Shown: piece after piece, positions 16,258 through 25,124 of the stretch
Layout of the letters: every line of letters begins with the position of its first letter
Position numbering within the stretch: the first letter of the stretch is position 1
Source: an uncultured Bellilinea sp.
GTDB lineage: Bacteria > Chloroflexota > Anaerolineae > Anaerolineales > Anaerolineaceae
Assembly (NCBI GenBank): GCA_938040735.1
Contig: CALHYE010000019.1
Coordinates: 1-63,428, forward strand
Direction: 5' to 3'
DNA length: 63,428 nt
Translations under genes and position numbers: made by a program
Notes under the pieces: model-generated
Databases searched by the model: none
Told to the model about the DNA's origin: nothing
What the model saw: the letters and a program-made list of their open reading frames with translations, nothing else

Positions 16258-17493
16258 TTAACGGCGCATCGGTAAAACGAAATCATACGGATAATCCGCA
16301 AACCGCTCAAAAACGCCGTCTTCGCGGGCAAAATAGGTATCTTCAATTCGGAAACCCATCTCGCGGGAGGGGTAGTACAATCCGGGTTCGATGGTAATGA
16401 CCGCTCCAGGCGCAAGCACATCCTGTGATCCGGCTACTGCGCCGCTGAACGGCATTTCATGGACATGCAGCCCAAGACCATGCCCAACACTATGGACATA
16501 GCCTTCCTGAGTTTGCGGGTCAGACTCAATGGTGGGATGACCCAATTCCCCCAGTAACCGGCAGGTGCGTTGCTGGTAGCGGGGGAAGGGCGTATCGAGG
16601 GCTAACTCAGATACGATGGTGTCATAGACGCTTTTGACTTGCTGGTAAAGATCAAGCGCTTCGTCGCTGGCGTAGCCCAATGACCAGGTGCGGGTGAAGT
16701 CGTAGTAATAGCCGCCGCCGGCTTCACATGGGAAGATGTCAAAGACAATGGTCTTCCCAAGCCGGACAAAATCGGCCGGATTGCCGCTGCTGTGGGGCAC
16801 ACCCGCATCTCGGCCAATAGCGAAGATGGTGCCTTCGGGATTTTCTGCGCCCAGTTCGCTAAGCCAAAGATTGATGCGGCCTTTGACATCCGCAATGGTC
16901 AGCGGTTTGCCGTCCGTTTTCACCAGCACCTCATTTTCCACGCGGTGGTGGGTTAGAAAGTCAGCCGTGCGGGCTACAACTTCAGTGGTGATTTTTGCCA
17001 TGCTACGGATGCGCTCGATTTCCTGAGCGTCCTTCGTCATCATGGCCGGCATCAGGATTGGATCACGGGTGAAGCCAACCCACTCTACTTCGGGCAGCAA
17101 TTGGCTGAGTTCTTTGAGGATACCCAAGATCGGGCCGATTTCAATCTGTCCATAAAGGGCGACCCGGCCGCGTTCCAGCCCTAAGTCGCTCAGCATTTGG
17201 CGGTAACGCAGAGCGAGCGCACGGGTATAATCCTGCCCGGCCTGTTCTAGCAGCGGTTTGAGAGGGTAATCCGAGTAAAGGCGGACGGTTAGACCGCTTT
17301 TGGCGGCTTCGTCGCGTTCCATAGGCCCGCAAAACAGGACAGCCGGCTGATGGCGGGGCTTAATCAGATCGGCGCTGGTAATATGCCCGCCACCGGTCAG
17401 GTAAACCATCGCCGGGTTGTGCATAGCGCTGCCGGTTACCAGCAGGGCGTCAATTTCATTTTCTTGCATGAGGGCATCAATCTGGTTTTTCAT
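16258..17493 (-). CDS. M24 family metallopeptidase (Xaa-Pro dipeptidase-like)
   Basis: A 411-residue cytosolic peptidase with an N-terminal creatinase-like domain (residues 1-150) and a pita-bread catalytic domain. The five metal ligands are visible: Asp in VFDIFP, Asp in YYYDFTRTW, His in VGHGLGLHVHE, Glu in ITIEPGLYY and Glu in FRIEDTY. It should cleave X-Pro dipeptides or the N-terminal residue before proline. The final VLPMRR and general layout fit PepQ/PepP relatives; exact substrate cannot be read. It ends 20 nt before tsaD. Confidence 0.88.
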   Translation of the reverse strand: MKNQIDALMQENEIDALLVTGSAMHNPAMVYLTGGGHITSADLIKPRHQPAVLFCGPMERDEAAKSGLTVRLYSDYPLKPLLEQAGQDYTRALALRYRQMLSDLGLERGRVALYGQIEIGPILGILKELSQLLPEVEWVGFTRDPILMPAMMTKDAQEIERIRSMAKITTEVVARTADFLTHHRVENEVLVKTDGKPLTIADVKGRINLWLSELGAENPEGTIFAIGRDAGVPHSSGNPADFVRLGKTIVFDIFPCEAGGGYYYDFTRTWSLGYASDEALDLYQQVKSVYDTIVSELALDTPFPRYQQRTCRLLGELGHPTIESDPQTQEGYVHSVGHGLGLHVHEMPFSGAVAGSQDVLAPGAVITIEPGLYYPSREMGFRIEDTYFAREDGVFERFADYPYDFVLPMRR

Positions 17494-17524
17494 GGGGAAT
17501 CCTTAAGATGGTTTTGGGGATTAT

Positions 17525-18886
17525 TCAATGATGTTTGGTCAACAGACGCTGTAACTTTGTGATCAATTCCTCCTCCTGCTGAGGTAAAACGGTGCGGGGG
17601 TCAAGCAGGACCTGATCGTTTTCAATGCGGGCGATGATGGCGGGATCTCCTTCCCTCAGGCGGGCAAGAAAGCGGTCTGCTTTCGGTACCGAGAATGCCA
17701 GCAGAAAAGTTGGCAGGGTTTCCTCGGGTAACGAACCGCCGCCGACCGTCGAAACCCCGCCGATCACGTTGCCAGCGCTCAGTTGCGCCTGCCAACGGAG
17801 CGCCCGTCGGCGGATTTCTTCCTGCGGAGCAGCGATCATCCTCCAGACTGGAATTTCCGTAAGGGCTTCGTCTTTCAAGTAATGGAGCAGAGTCGCTGAA
17901 AGAGCGGCAAGGCATAATTTATCTGCCCGGACAGCGCGGGCAAGGGGGTGTTTTTTGATCTTGTCAAGCAGACCGGCTTTACCGACCAGGATGCCCGCCT
18001 GGGGTCCGCCGAGCAATTTATCGCCCGAAAAGCAGACCAGGTCGCAGCCGGCTTGCAAAGATTCTTGAATGGTGGGTTCGTGAGTCAATCCAAACTGACT
18101 TGTATCCAGCAAGGCTCCTGAACCGAGATCGTCAATGACAAAAGTCTGGTATTGGTGAGCAAGGGCGGCAATACTCGTGAGAGCCGGTTCACTGGCAAAG
18201 CCAATCAGGCGGAAGTTGGAATGATGGGCATGTAAAATTAATGCGTTGGGGTAGTTTTGCAGGGCGGTTTCGTAATCGGACAGGTGGACGCGGTTGGTCG
18301 TGCCGATTTCGATCAATTTTGCGCCGGATTGCTTCATCACATCCGGAACGCGGAAACCGCCGCCAATTTCGATCAACTGGGTGCGTGAAATAATCACCGG
18401 CTTACGGCGCGCCAGCGCTGACAATGCCAGCAGAACCGCAGCGGCGTTGTTGTTGACCACGAAGGCATCCTCTGCTCCGGTCAGACGGGTTAAGATTTGT
18501 TGGGCATGAATCTCGCGCTTACCGCGTCTTCCGGCGGCTAAATTAAATTCGAGGGTACTGTAACCGCTGGCACAGGTTTGAATGGATTGCAGGGCTGACG
18601 GGCTCAGCGGCGCGCGTCCCAGATTGGTGTGAAGAATGACGCCGGTGGCGTTGATGACCGGTTGCAGGGTTAAGTGCGTCCAGTTGTTAAGGGTCTCTTC
18701 CACCGCCCTGATCAGGCGCTCTTCATCGAGATTTGTTGGAGATTGTTCGATCCCTTTCCGGATTTGCTCCAGCGTTACCCGAATGGCGCTCAGGGTCAAA
18801 GGCCTGCCATATTGGTTGATCCACCGTTCGGCTTGTGGCGTTTGCAAAAGCCGGTCAACGGAAGGCAGATTGCGAAGCTCATTCAT
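17525..18886 (-). CDS. selA: L-seryl-tRNA(Sec) selenium transferase
   Basis: A 453-residue PLP enzyme that converts seryl-tRNA(Sec) to selenocysteinyl-tRNA(Sec). Family blocks: N-terminal LPSVDRLL, NATGVILHTNLGRAPLS, GYSTLEFNLAAGRRGKR, and the PLP lysine in CFSGDKLLGGPQAG. ATG 18886 is preferred over a TTG 15 nt upstream; it overlaps the end of the preceding membrane-protein gene by 8 nt. Its presence implies selenoprotein synthesis in this organism, but selB, selC and selD are not in the window and no selenoprotein gene was recognised. Confidence 0.93.
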   Translation of the reverse strand: MNELRNLPSVDRLLQTPQAERWINQYGRPLTLSAIRVTLEQIRKGIEQSPTNLDEERLIRAVEETLNNWTHLTLQPVINATGVILHTNLGRAPLSPSALQSIQTCASGYSTLEFNLAAGRRGKREIHAQQILTRLTGAEDAFVVNNNAAAVLLALSALARRKPVIISRTQLIEIGGGFRVPDVMKQSGAKLIEIGTTNRVHLSDYETALQNYPNALILHAHHSNFRLIGFASEPALTSIAALAHQYQTFVIDDLGSGALLDTSQFGLTHEPTIQESLQAGCDLVCFSGDKLLGGPQAGILVGKAGLLDKIKKHPLARAVRADKLCLAALSATLLHYLKDEALTEIPVWRMIAAPQEEIRRRALRWQAQLSAGNVIGGVSTVGGGSLPEETLPTFLLAFSVPKADRFLARLREGDPAIIARIENDQVLLDPRTVLPQQEEELITKLQRLLTKHH

Positions 18887-19283
18887 TTTCGCCGGTAACA
18901 AAACGGCTGCGTTCGGCTAAGCGGATGGCAAATTCAATCGCTGCTAATCCGGCTGCCAGCGCAAATCCCAATGGCAGGGTTAAGAAACGCCCCATTTGAA
19001 ACCACGCCAACAGGTCAAAATATAAACCGACCCAGATGGCCTGCCGGATGATGATGCCGGACGTGACCGGCGTAGGGCTGGGAAAACGGCGGTGGAGAAA
19101 ATAAACTACCGGCAGGGCTAAACCGCTGGCGGTGATCGTGATCAAGAAAAAAAACAGCCAGCGCGGTCCAAGGGTTGGCAAGGTCAGGTTGAAAAGCAGG
19201 AACAATCCCGCCAGACCGAGGGCAGTCAGAATCAATGCGGAAGCGAGGAATGGAATGAAAGGCGGAAGATTTTGTTTTTCCAC
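18879..19283 (-). CDS. Small integral membrane protein, unknown function
   Basis: A 134-residue protein with four predicted membrane helices (FLASALILTALGLAGLFLLF; WLFFFLITITASGLALPVVYF; the AIWVGLYFDLLAWF segment; LGFALAAGLAAIEFAI). The open frame extends about 400 nt further upstream, but that part overlaps the riboswitch and has no coding signal. I place the start at GTG 19283, with AGAGGT 6 nt before it. It overlaps selA by 8 nt and so is probably translationally coupled with it. I do not recognise a family. Confidence 0.65.
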   Translation of the reverse strand: MEKQNLPPFIPFLASALILTALGLAGLFLLFNLTLPTLGPRWLFFFLITITASGLALPVVYFLHRRFPSPTPVTSGIIIRQAIWVGLYFDLLAWFQMGRFLTLPLGFALAAGLAAIEFAIRLAERSRFVTGENE

Positions 19284-19386
19284 AATGCTACCTCTACGAA
19301 AAATTATATCCCATCCAGGCGAGAGCGAGGGGGGATTTTTGGAACAGGTTGCACGGAGCGGGCCAAATGGACTAGATTGGAGTTGA

Positions 19387-19414
19387 TTGTAATTTTTACC
19401 AAATGTGGTAGAAT
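19387..19414 (+). promoter_or_regulatory. Promoter of the SAM-riboswitch/metH transcript
   Basis: TTGTAA (19387-19392), 16-bp spacer, TAGAAT (19409-19414). It places the start near 19421, just before a CCGGGA-TCA-TCCCGG hairpin (19432-19446) and the riboswitch aptamer. Confidence 0.55.
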
Positions 19415-19448
19415 TTGGGGTAACTGATTGACCGGGATCATCCCGGCG

Positions 19449-19563
19449 CTCATCCAGAGAGGTGGAGGGACCGGCCCGACGAAGCCTCGGCAACCGCTGA
19501 AAAAAATCAGCAGGTGCCAACTCCGGCAGAATCCGCAATCTGCGACGATTCTGGAAGATGAGA
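19449..19563 (+). promoter_or_regulatory. SAM-I (S-box) riboswitch aptamer
   Basis: P1 stem CTCATC (19449-19454) / GATGAG (19558-19563) encloses the conserved S-box core: AGAGAGGTGGAGGGACCGGC, CCGACGAAGCCTCGGCAACC and AGGTGCCAACTCC, followed by the closing GGAAGATGAGAG. It senses S-adenosylmethionine. The 3' P1 strand GATGAGAG (19558-19565) can instead pair with CTCTCGTC (19587-19594), the left arm of the downstream terminator, giving the classical antiterminator when SAM is low. It fills most of the 345-nt gap before metH together with the promoter and terminator. Confidence 0.95.
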
Positions 19564-19585
19564 GAGCGATCCATTGCCCGATGTG

Positions 19586-19608
19586 CCTCTCGTCCAGAGA
19601 GGTTTTTT
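19586..19608 (+). terminator. Riboswitch-controlled intrinsic terminator
   Basis: CCTCTC (19586-19591) pairs with GAGAGG (19597-19602) across a 5-nt loop, followed by TTTTTT. It ends 19 nt before the metH ATG. Its left arm is shared with the antiterminator formed by the 3' strand of P1. Confidence 0.9.
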
Positions 19609-19627
19609 ATATCTTGGAGGTAAACCC

Positions 19628-22600
19628 ATGCGACGAATCTACACCAATCGCCGATATCTGGATGCCCTTGAACAACGAGTGCTGGTTTTTGACGGGGCAA
19701 TGGGCACCAGTTTGCAAAAGATGAACCTGACCGCCGAGCATTTTGGCGGCGAAAAAACGATGGGCTGCAACGATTATCTGGTCATTACCTACCCGCAGGC
19801 GGTTGAACAGGTACACCGCTCCTTTTTAGAAGTGGGCGTGGATGTGATCGAGACCAATACCTTTCGCTCGAACCGGATCACCTTAGCGGAATACGGTCTT
19901 CAATCGCGGGTGTTGGAAATTAACCGTACCGCAGCCGCACTGGCGCGCCGGGTTGCGGATGAATACAGTACCCCCAATCACCCGCGTTTTGTTGCCGGTT
20001 CGATTGGACCGTCCGGCAAACTGCCTTCGATGGATGATCCGGAATTGTCGGATGTAACCTTTGAGGATTTAGCGGAGGTCTTTCGGGAACAGGCGCGGGG
20101 ATTAATTGAAGGCGGGGTGGATTTATTATTGATTGAAACTTCACAGGATATTCTGGAGGTCAAGGCCGCTATTGAGGGCATTCATCGCGCCTTTGCGGAT
20201 ACCGGCATTTATCTGCCCATTCAGGCTCAGGTAACGCTGGATACTTCCGGGCGGATGCTGCTGGGGACGGACATTTCTGCGGTGGAAACCATCTTAGAAG
20301 GCCTGTCAATTGATGTAATCGGGATGAATTGCTCCACCGGCCCGGAACACATGCGTGAACCTATCCGCTTTTTGGGAGAAATCAGCCCGCTGCCGGTTTC
20401 CTGCATCCCCAATGCCGGCTTGCCGTTGAATGTGGACGGTCAGGCGGTCTATCCCCTTGAACCGCAGCCGTTTGCCGAAGCGCTGGCGGAATTTGTCGAG
20501 AAGCATGGCGTTAACGTGGTTGGCGGCTGCTGCGGCACAACCCCGGAGCATCTGCGTCTGCTGGTTGAAAAAGTTGGACACAAACCGCGTCCGCCGCGTC
20601 CGCAGTGGTACATTCCCCGTCTCGCCTCTGCCATGCAAGCTCAGCCCATGCTGCAGGAACCGCGCCCGTTTTTGATCGGCGAGCGGTTGAATACCCAGGG
20701 TTCGCGCAAGTTCAAGAAGTTGATTCTGGAAGAACGCTATGACGATATTCTGGAAATTGCCTATGAACAGGTTGACTCGGGGGCGCATGGTTTGGATGTG
20801 TGTGTGGCGCTGACCGAACGCGCCGACGAGGTTGAAACGATGCGCAAAGTCATCAAAAAACTGGCGCCGGCGGTTCGCGTTCCATTGGTGATTGACACTA
20901 CCGAGCCGGATGTGCTGGAAGCCGCTTTACAGACCGCGCCGGGGCGTTGTTTGATTAATTCCACCCATTTGGAAGGCGGACGGGAAAAAGCCGACCGCGT
21001 GTTTGCGCTGGCGCGCAAATACAACGCTGCGGTAATTGTCTTGACGATTGACGAACAAGGCATGGCGAAAACCGCCGATCGCAAACTGGAAATTGCCCGG
21101 CGGATTTATCAGATTGCCGTTGAGGAACACGGCCTGCGCCCCGGCGATCTGGTGTTTGATGCGTTGACCTTTACGCTGGCGACTGGCGATCCTGAATTCG
21201 CCGGATCGGCCATTGAAACCATTGAAGGCATCCGGCGGATCAAAGCCGAGCTGCCGGGCGTGCTGACTTCGCTGGGTGTGAGTAATGTGTCCTTTGGGCT
21301 GGGCGCGCGAGCGCGGGCGGTTCTCAACAGCGTCATGCTTTATCACTGTGTGCAAGCCGGTCTGGATATGGCAATTGTCAACCCGGCCCACATTACCCCC
21401 TACGCTGAAATTGGTGAAGAAGAACGGTACCTCGCTGAAGATTTGATCTTCAACCGCCGTGCCGATGCGCTCCAACGGTTCATCTCGCACATTGAGCAAA
21501 GCGGGGCTGAAAGCGAAGGAAAGACCTCCCAGACTCAGGCGGCATTGCAAGCGATGTCAGCCGAACAGCGGCTGCACTGGCGCATCTTGCATCGTCAGAA
21601 AGAAGGTGTGGAGGCGGATATTGACGAGATCATCCAGCGCGGCAACCTTTCTGCTCGTCACCAAACGGCGGTGTATATTCTCAATGAAGTATTACTGCCG
21701 GCCATGAAAGAAGTCGGCGATAAATTTGGCAGCGGCGAGTTGATTTTACCGTTTGTTCTGCAATCGGCTGAGGTGATGAAAAAGTCGGTGGCTTATCTCG
21801 AAAACTATTTGGAAAAGAAAGAAGGGGTCAGTAAGGGGTTGATGGTGCTGGCTACCGTGTACGGCGACGTGCATGACATTGGCAAGAATCTGGTTAAGAC
21901 GATTCTGGTAAATAACGGCTATGAAGTGATTGATCTTGGCAAGCAGGTACCGGCGGAAACGATCATCTCCAAAGCGGTGGAGGTCAACGCCACCGCAATT
22001 GGGTTGAGCGCACTGCTGGTCAGCACCAGCAAACAAATGCCGCTGATTGTGAACGAATTGCACCGGCGCAATTTGAACTTTCCGGTACTGATCGGCGGGG
22101 CGGCCATCAACCGCCGTTTCGGACGGCGGATTTTGATGACCGAGAGTGGGGAGTTGTATCCGGCGGGAGTGTTTTATTGTAAGGACGCTTTTGAAGGGTT
22201 GGCGACGATGGATGCGCTGGTGCAACACGAAGAACGCCAAAAATTACTGGAAACCATCCGCCGCGAAGCGGAAATTGAACTGGGACGGCAAGTCCAGTCA
22301 GACCAGGAAGCAGCCGTGACGCGCCGTTCCGCCATTTCGCCGGCAGCCCACATCCCGCGTCCGCCGTCTTGGGGCGTTCGAGTTGTGAGGAGTATGCCGC
22401 TGGAATCCGTGTTTGAGTGCCTGTTTAAGAATGAATTGTTCCGCCTATCATGGGGGGCAAAGAATACGCACGGTGAAGCCTGGGAAGAATTGCAGCGCGC
22501 CTATGAGGAACGGCTTGAAAAAATGAAACGAGAAGCCATCCGCACAGGCTGGCTCAAACCCAAGGGAGTATATGGTTACTTTCCGGCTCAGGCGGAAGGT

Positions 22601-23146
22601 AACGACCTCATCGTGTATGAACCGGGCAGCGTTCAGCAGGGTAGCCCGGCTGAACTGGTACGATTCCACTTCCCACGCCAATCCAATGGAGAGTTTTTGT
22701 GTCTTGCCGACTATTTCAGCCCGAGGGAGAGCGGGCAGATGGACCTGGTGGCGTTTCAAGTTGTCACGGTAGGAGAGGGGGCTACTCAGCGTTTCGAGGA
22801 ATTGCAATCGAAAGGCGATTACAGCGAAGCTTATTTCGTCCACGGATTGGCCGTCCAGACCGCAGAGGCAGCCGCTGAATACCTGCACCGCCATATCCGC
22901 CGCGAACTGGGTCTGCCGGCGGGTCAGGGCAAGCGATATTCTTGGGGGTATCCTGCCATTCCAGAACTGGCAGATCATCAAAAAGTGTTTGCGCTTTTAC
23001 CGGCCGAGTCGGAGTTGGGCATGCGCCTGACCGAGGCTTATCAACTGGTTCCGGAACAATCTACGGCAGCGATCATCGTTCATCACCCACAGGCAAAATA
23101 TTTCAATGTGGGGGAAAGCCGGGTAGAACAATTAATGCGGGCTTAG
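19628..23146 (+). CDS. metH: Cobalamin-dependent methionine synthase
   Basis: Transfers methyl from 5-methyltetrahydrofolate through cobalamin to homocysteine. The 1172-residue protein has all four modules: homocysteine domain with zinc Cys in NCSTG (about 234) and GGCCGTTPEH (about 298); pterin-binding domain (about 345-610, EERYDDIL, INSTHLEGG); B12 cap and B12 domain with DVHDIGKN (about 747), whose His ligates cobalt; and a shorter reactivation domain with GYPAIPEL in place of the usual YPACPEH and C-terminal KYFNVGES. ATG 19628 is chosen for GGAGG 7 nt upstream. A SAM-I riboswitch controls it, and the fused MTHFR gene 9 nt downstream supplies its methyl donor. Confidence 0.96.
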   Translation: MRRIYTNRRYLDALEQRVLVFDGAMGTSLQKMNLTAEHFGGEKTMGCNDYLVITYPQAVEQVHRSFLEVGVDVIETNTFRSNRITLAEYGLQSRVLEINRTAAALARRVADEYSTPNHPRFVAGSIGPSGKLPSMDDPELSDVTFEDLAEVFREQARGLIEGGVDLLLIETSQDILEVKAAIEGIHRAFADTGIYLPIQAQVTLDTSGRMLLGTDISAVETILEGLSIDVIGMNCSTGPEHMREPIRFLGEISPLPVSCIPNAGLPLNVDGQAVYPLEPQPFAEALAEFVEKHGVNVVGGCCGTTPEHLRLLVEKVGHKPRPPRPQWYIPRLASAMQAQPMLQEPRPFLIGERLNTQGSRKFKKLILEERYDDILEIAYEQVDSGAHGLDVCVALTERADEVETMRKVIKKLAPAVRVPLVIDTTEPDVLEAALQTAPGRCLINSTHLEGGREKADRVFALARKYNAAVIVLTIDEQGMAKTADRKLEIARRIYQIAVEEHGLRPGDLVFDALTFTLATGDPEFAGSAIETIEGIRRIKAELPGVLTSLGVSNVSFGLGARARAVLNSVMLYHCVQAGLDMAIVNPAHITPYAEIGEEERYLAEDLIFNRRADALQRFISHIEQSGAESEGKTSQTQAALQAMSAEQRLHWRILHRQKEGVEADIDEIIQRGNLSARHQTAVYILNEVLLPAMKEVGDKFGSGELILPFVLQSAEVMKKSVAYLENYLEKKEGVSKGLMVLATVYGDVHDIGKNLVKTILVNNGYEVIDLGKQVPAETIISKAVEVNATAIGLSALLVSTSKQMPLIVNELHRRNLNFPVLIGGAAINRRFGRRILMTESGELYPAGVFYCKDAFEGLATMDALVQHEERQKLLETIRREAEIELGRQVQSDQEAAVTRRSAISPAAHIPRPPSWGVRVVRSMPLESVFECLFKNELFRLSWGAKNTHGEAWEELQRAYEERLEKMKREAIRTGWLKPKGVYGYFPAQAEGNDLIVYEPGSVQQGSPAELVRFHFPRQSNGEFLCLADYFSPRESGQMDLVAFQVVTVGEGATQRFEELQSKGDYSEAYFVHGLAVQTAEAAAEYLHRHIRRELGLPAGQGKRYSWGYPAIPELADHQKVFALLPAESELGMRLTEAYQLVPEQSTAAIIVHHPQAKYFNVGESRVEQLMRA

Positions 23147-23155
23147 AGGTGTGAG

Positions 23156-25060
23156 ATGAAAGACTCAAAATTCCTGGATTTACTGCAAACCAGCCAGCGT
23201 CCTCTGCTTTCAGATGGGGCAATGGGAACGCTGCTCAATCAGCGCGGGGTTTCGTTTGAGCGTTGTTTTGACGAACTGAACCTGACCGATCCGGCGCTGG
23301 TGGCGTCCATCCACCGCGAATACATTGATGCCGGTTCACAAATCATTCAGACCAATACCTTTGGGGCAAACCGCTTCAAACTCATTCATCATGGTTTGGA
23401 ACATCAGGTGGCCGAAATCAATGCGGCGGCTGTTGAACTGGCGCGGCGGGTAGTGATGGCTTCTTTTAAGGATGTACTGATCGCGGGGGATGTTGGACCG
23501 TTAGGTGTGCGCCTGGCGCCGTTTGGGAGAGTGCAGCCGGAACAGGCCCGCCAGGTTTTTGCTGAGCAAATTGCCGCGCTGGTCGAGGCAGGCATTGATC
23601 TGTTGATCATCGAAACCATGACCGATTTATATGAAATCCGGGAGGCGATTATGGCTGCACGGCAAATAAACCCCCACGTACCGGTTGTGGCTTCGATGAC
23701 TTTTACCCGAGATGACCGCACGCTGTTGGGCGATGATCCGATTAAAGTGGCGCGAGGCATTCAAGAAGCCGGCGCGGATGTCATCGGAATCAACTGTTCG
23801 GGCGGGCCGAATCAAATCCTGCGGATTCTCAAACAAATGCACCTCGCTCTGCCGGAGGCGCGCTTTTCGGTCATGCCGAACGCCGGCTGGCCCGAACAGG
23901 TTGGCGGGCGAATTATGTACCCGGCTTCGCCGGAATACTTCGGCGAGTATGCCTTGGCCTTCTGGAAAGCCGGGGCCAATTTGATTGGGGGGTGCTGCGG
24001 CACCACCCCGGGACACATCTCGGTGATGCGGCAGGCGATTGAAACCCGCCCGCTGGAAAAATTCAGCAACGGTTTTTCGTTAGCGGTCGTGGAAAGAGAG
24101 GAAGCCAGTCACGAAAGGCAGGCGCCAACCCTGATGGCTCAGAAATTGATGGACGGGCGCTTTCTGGTTGCGGTCGAAATGGATCCGCCGCGCGGTTTGA
24201 CCACGCAGAAATTGCTGGCGGGTTCGAGTTTGCTGGCTGAAGCCGGCGCTGATGTGATTAATGTAGCCGATAGTCCGATGGCAAGGATGCGCATGAGTCC
24301 ATGGGCAGTGTGCCGGTTGATTCAGGAGAAGGTGGGCATCGAAACGGTGCTGCATTTTCCCACACGAGGGCGCAATCTGCTGCGTGTGCAGGGAGATTTG
24401 CTGGCGGCTCACGCCTTGGGAGTGCGGAATGTGTTTGTGGTGATGGGAGATCCGACGGCAATTGGGGACTATCCGGACGCAATGGACAATTACGATTTAG
24501 TGCCTTCCGGTTTAATAAAGTTGATTAAACAGGGATTCAATGCCGGTGTGGATCATGCCGGGGTGGACATTGGACAACCGACTTCGTTTTTTGTCGGCTG
24601 TGCGCTTAACCTGACTCCTTCCAACCCGGAGAGTGAGCTGAAGAATCTGCGCCGAAAGTTGAATGCCGGAGCCGACTTTATTTTGACCCAGCCGATCTAC
24701 GAACTTAAACCGGCTTTGAAATTCCTGGAGCGGATCAGGAGCGAGATTGAAGATTTTCATACGCCGCTCCTCGTCGGGGTTCTACCGCTGGTTTCTGCCC
24801 GCCACGCTGCATTTTTACAGCATGAAGTGCCCGGGGTGAATATCCCGCAGGAAATTCATGACCGAATGGCCTCCGCCGGAGACCGGGCTGCCCAAACCGG
24901 TATGGAGATTGCCTTTGAGCTGATTTCGCAAATGGTTGAATTTGCCCAAGGGATTTATCTGATGCCGGCCTTCAACCGCTTTGATTACGCAGCTGAAATC
25001 ATTGAAAGAGTGCGTCATTTAGAAATGCCGGCGGAACAACCAAAATTTCCACCTGCTTGA
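23156..25060 (+). CDS. Bifunctional homocysteine S-methyltransferase / methylenetetrahydrofolate reductase
   Basis: A 634-residue fusion like Bacillus YitJ. Residues 1-300 form a zinc homocysteine-methyltransferase barrel (SDGAMGTLL, INCSGGPNQIL, GGCCGTTPGH with the zinc Cys pair). Residues about 325-625 form an MTHFR barrel (VEMDPPRG, VTQ-like FILTQPIYE, GVLPLVS), which reduces methylene-THF to methyl-THF with a flavin. The second half feeds MetH encoded just upstream; the first half repeats the homocysteine chemistry with a possibly different donor. ATG 23156 follows GAGGTGAG. Same SAM-riboswitch transcript as metH. Confidence 0.93.
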   Translation: MKDSKFLDLLQTSQRPLLSDGAMGTLLNQRGVSFERCFDELNLTDPALVASIHREYIDAGSQIIQTNTFGANRFKLIHHGLEHQVAEINAAAVELARRVVMASFKDVLIAGDVGPLGVRLAPFGRVQPEQARQVFAEQIAALVEAGIDLLIIETMTDLYEIREAIMAARQINPHVPVVASMTFTRDDRTLLGDDPIKVARGIQEAGADVIGINCSGGPNQILRILKQMHLALPEARFSVMPNAGWPEQVGGRIMYPASPEYFGEYALAFWKAGANLIGGCCGTTPGHISVMRQAIETRPLEKFSNGFSLAVVEREEASHERQAPTLMAQKLMDGRFLVAVEMDPPRGLTTQKLLAGSSLLAEAGADVINVADSPMARMRMSPWAVCRLIQEKVGIETVLHFPTRGRNLLRVQGDLLAAHALGVRNVFVVMGDPTAIGDYPDAMDNYDLVPSGLIKLIKQGFNAGVDHAGVDIGQPTSFFVGCALNLTPSNPESELKNLRRKLNAGADFILTQPIYELKPALKFLERIRSEIEDFHTPLLVGVLPLVSARHAAFLQHEVPGVNIPQEIHDRMASAGDRAAQTGMEIAFELISQMVEFAQGIYLMPAFNRFDYAAEIIERVRHLEMPAEQPKFPPA

Positions 25061-25124
25061 TGACAACAATTATGACGAGATGTGTTAGACTTGGTGGATA
25101 AGATGTTCCTGCGGGGAGAGAATC

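Noticed and set aside
19284-19700. Upstream extension of the minus-strand membrane protein to 273 residues
   Set aside because: The added part lies antisense to the SAM-I riboswitch and the metH start and has no membrane or domain signal; GTG 19283 with AGAGGT is a better start.
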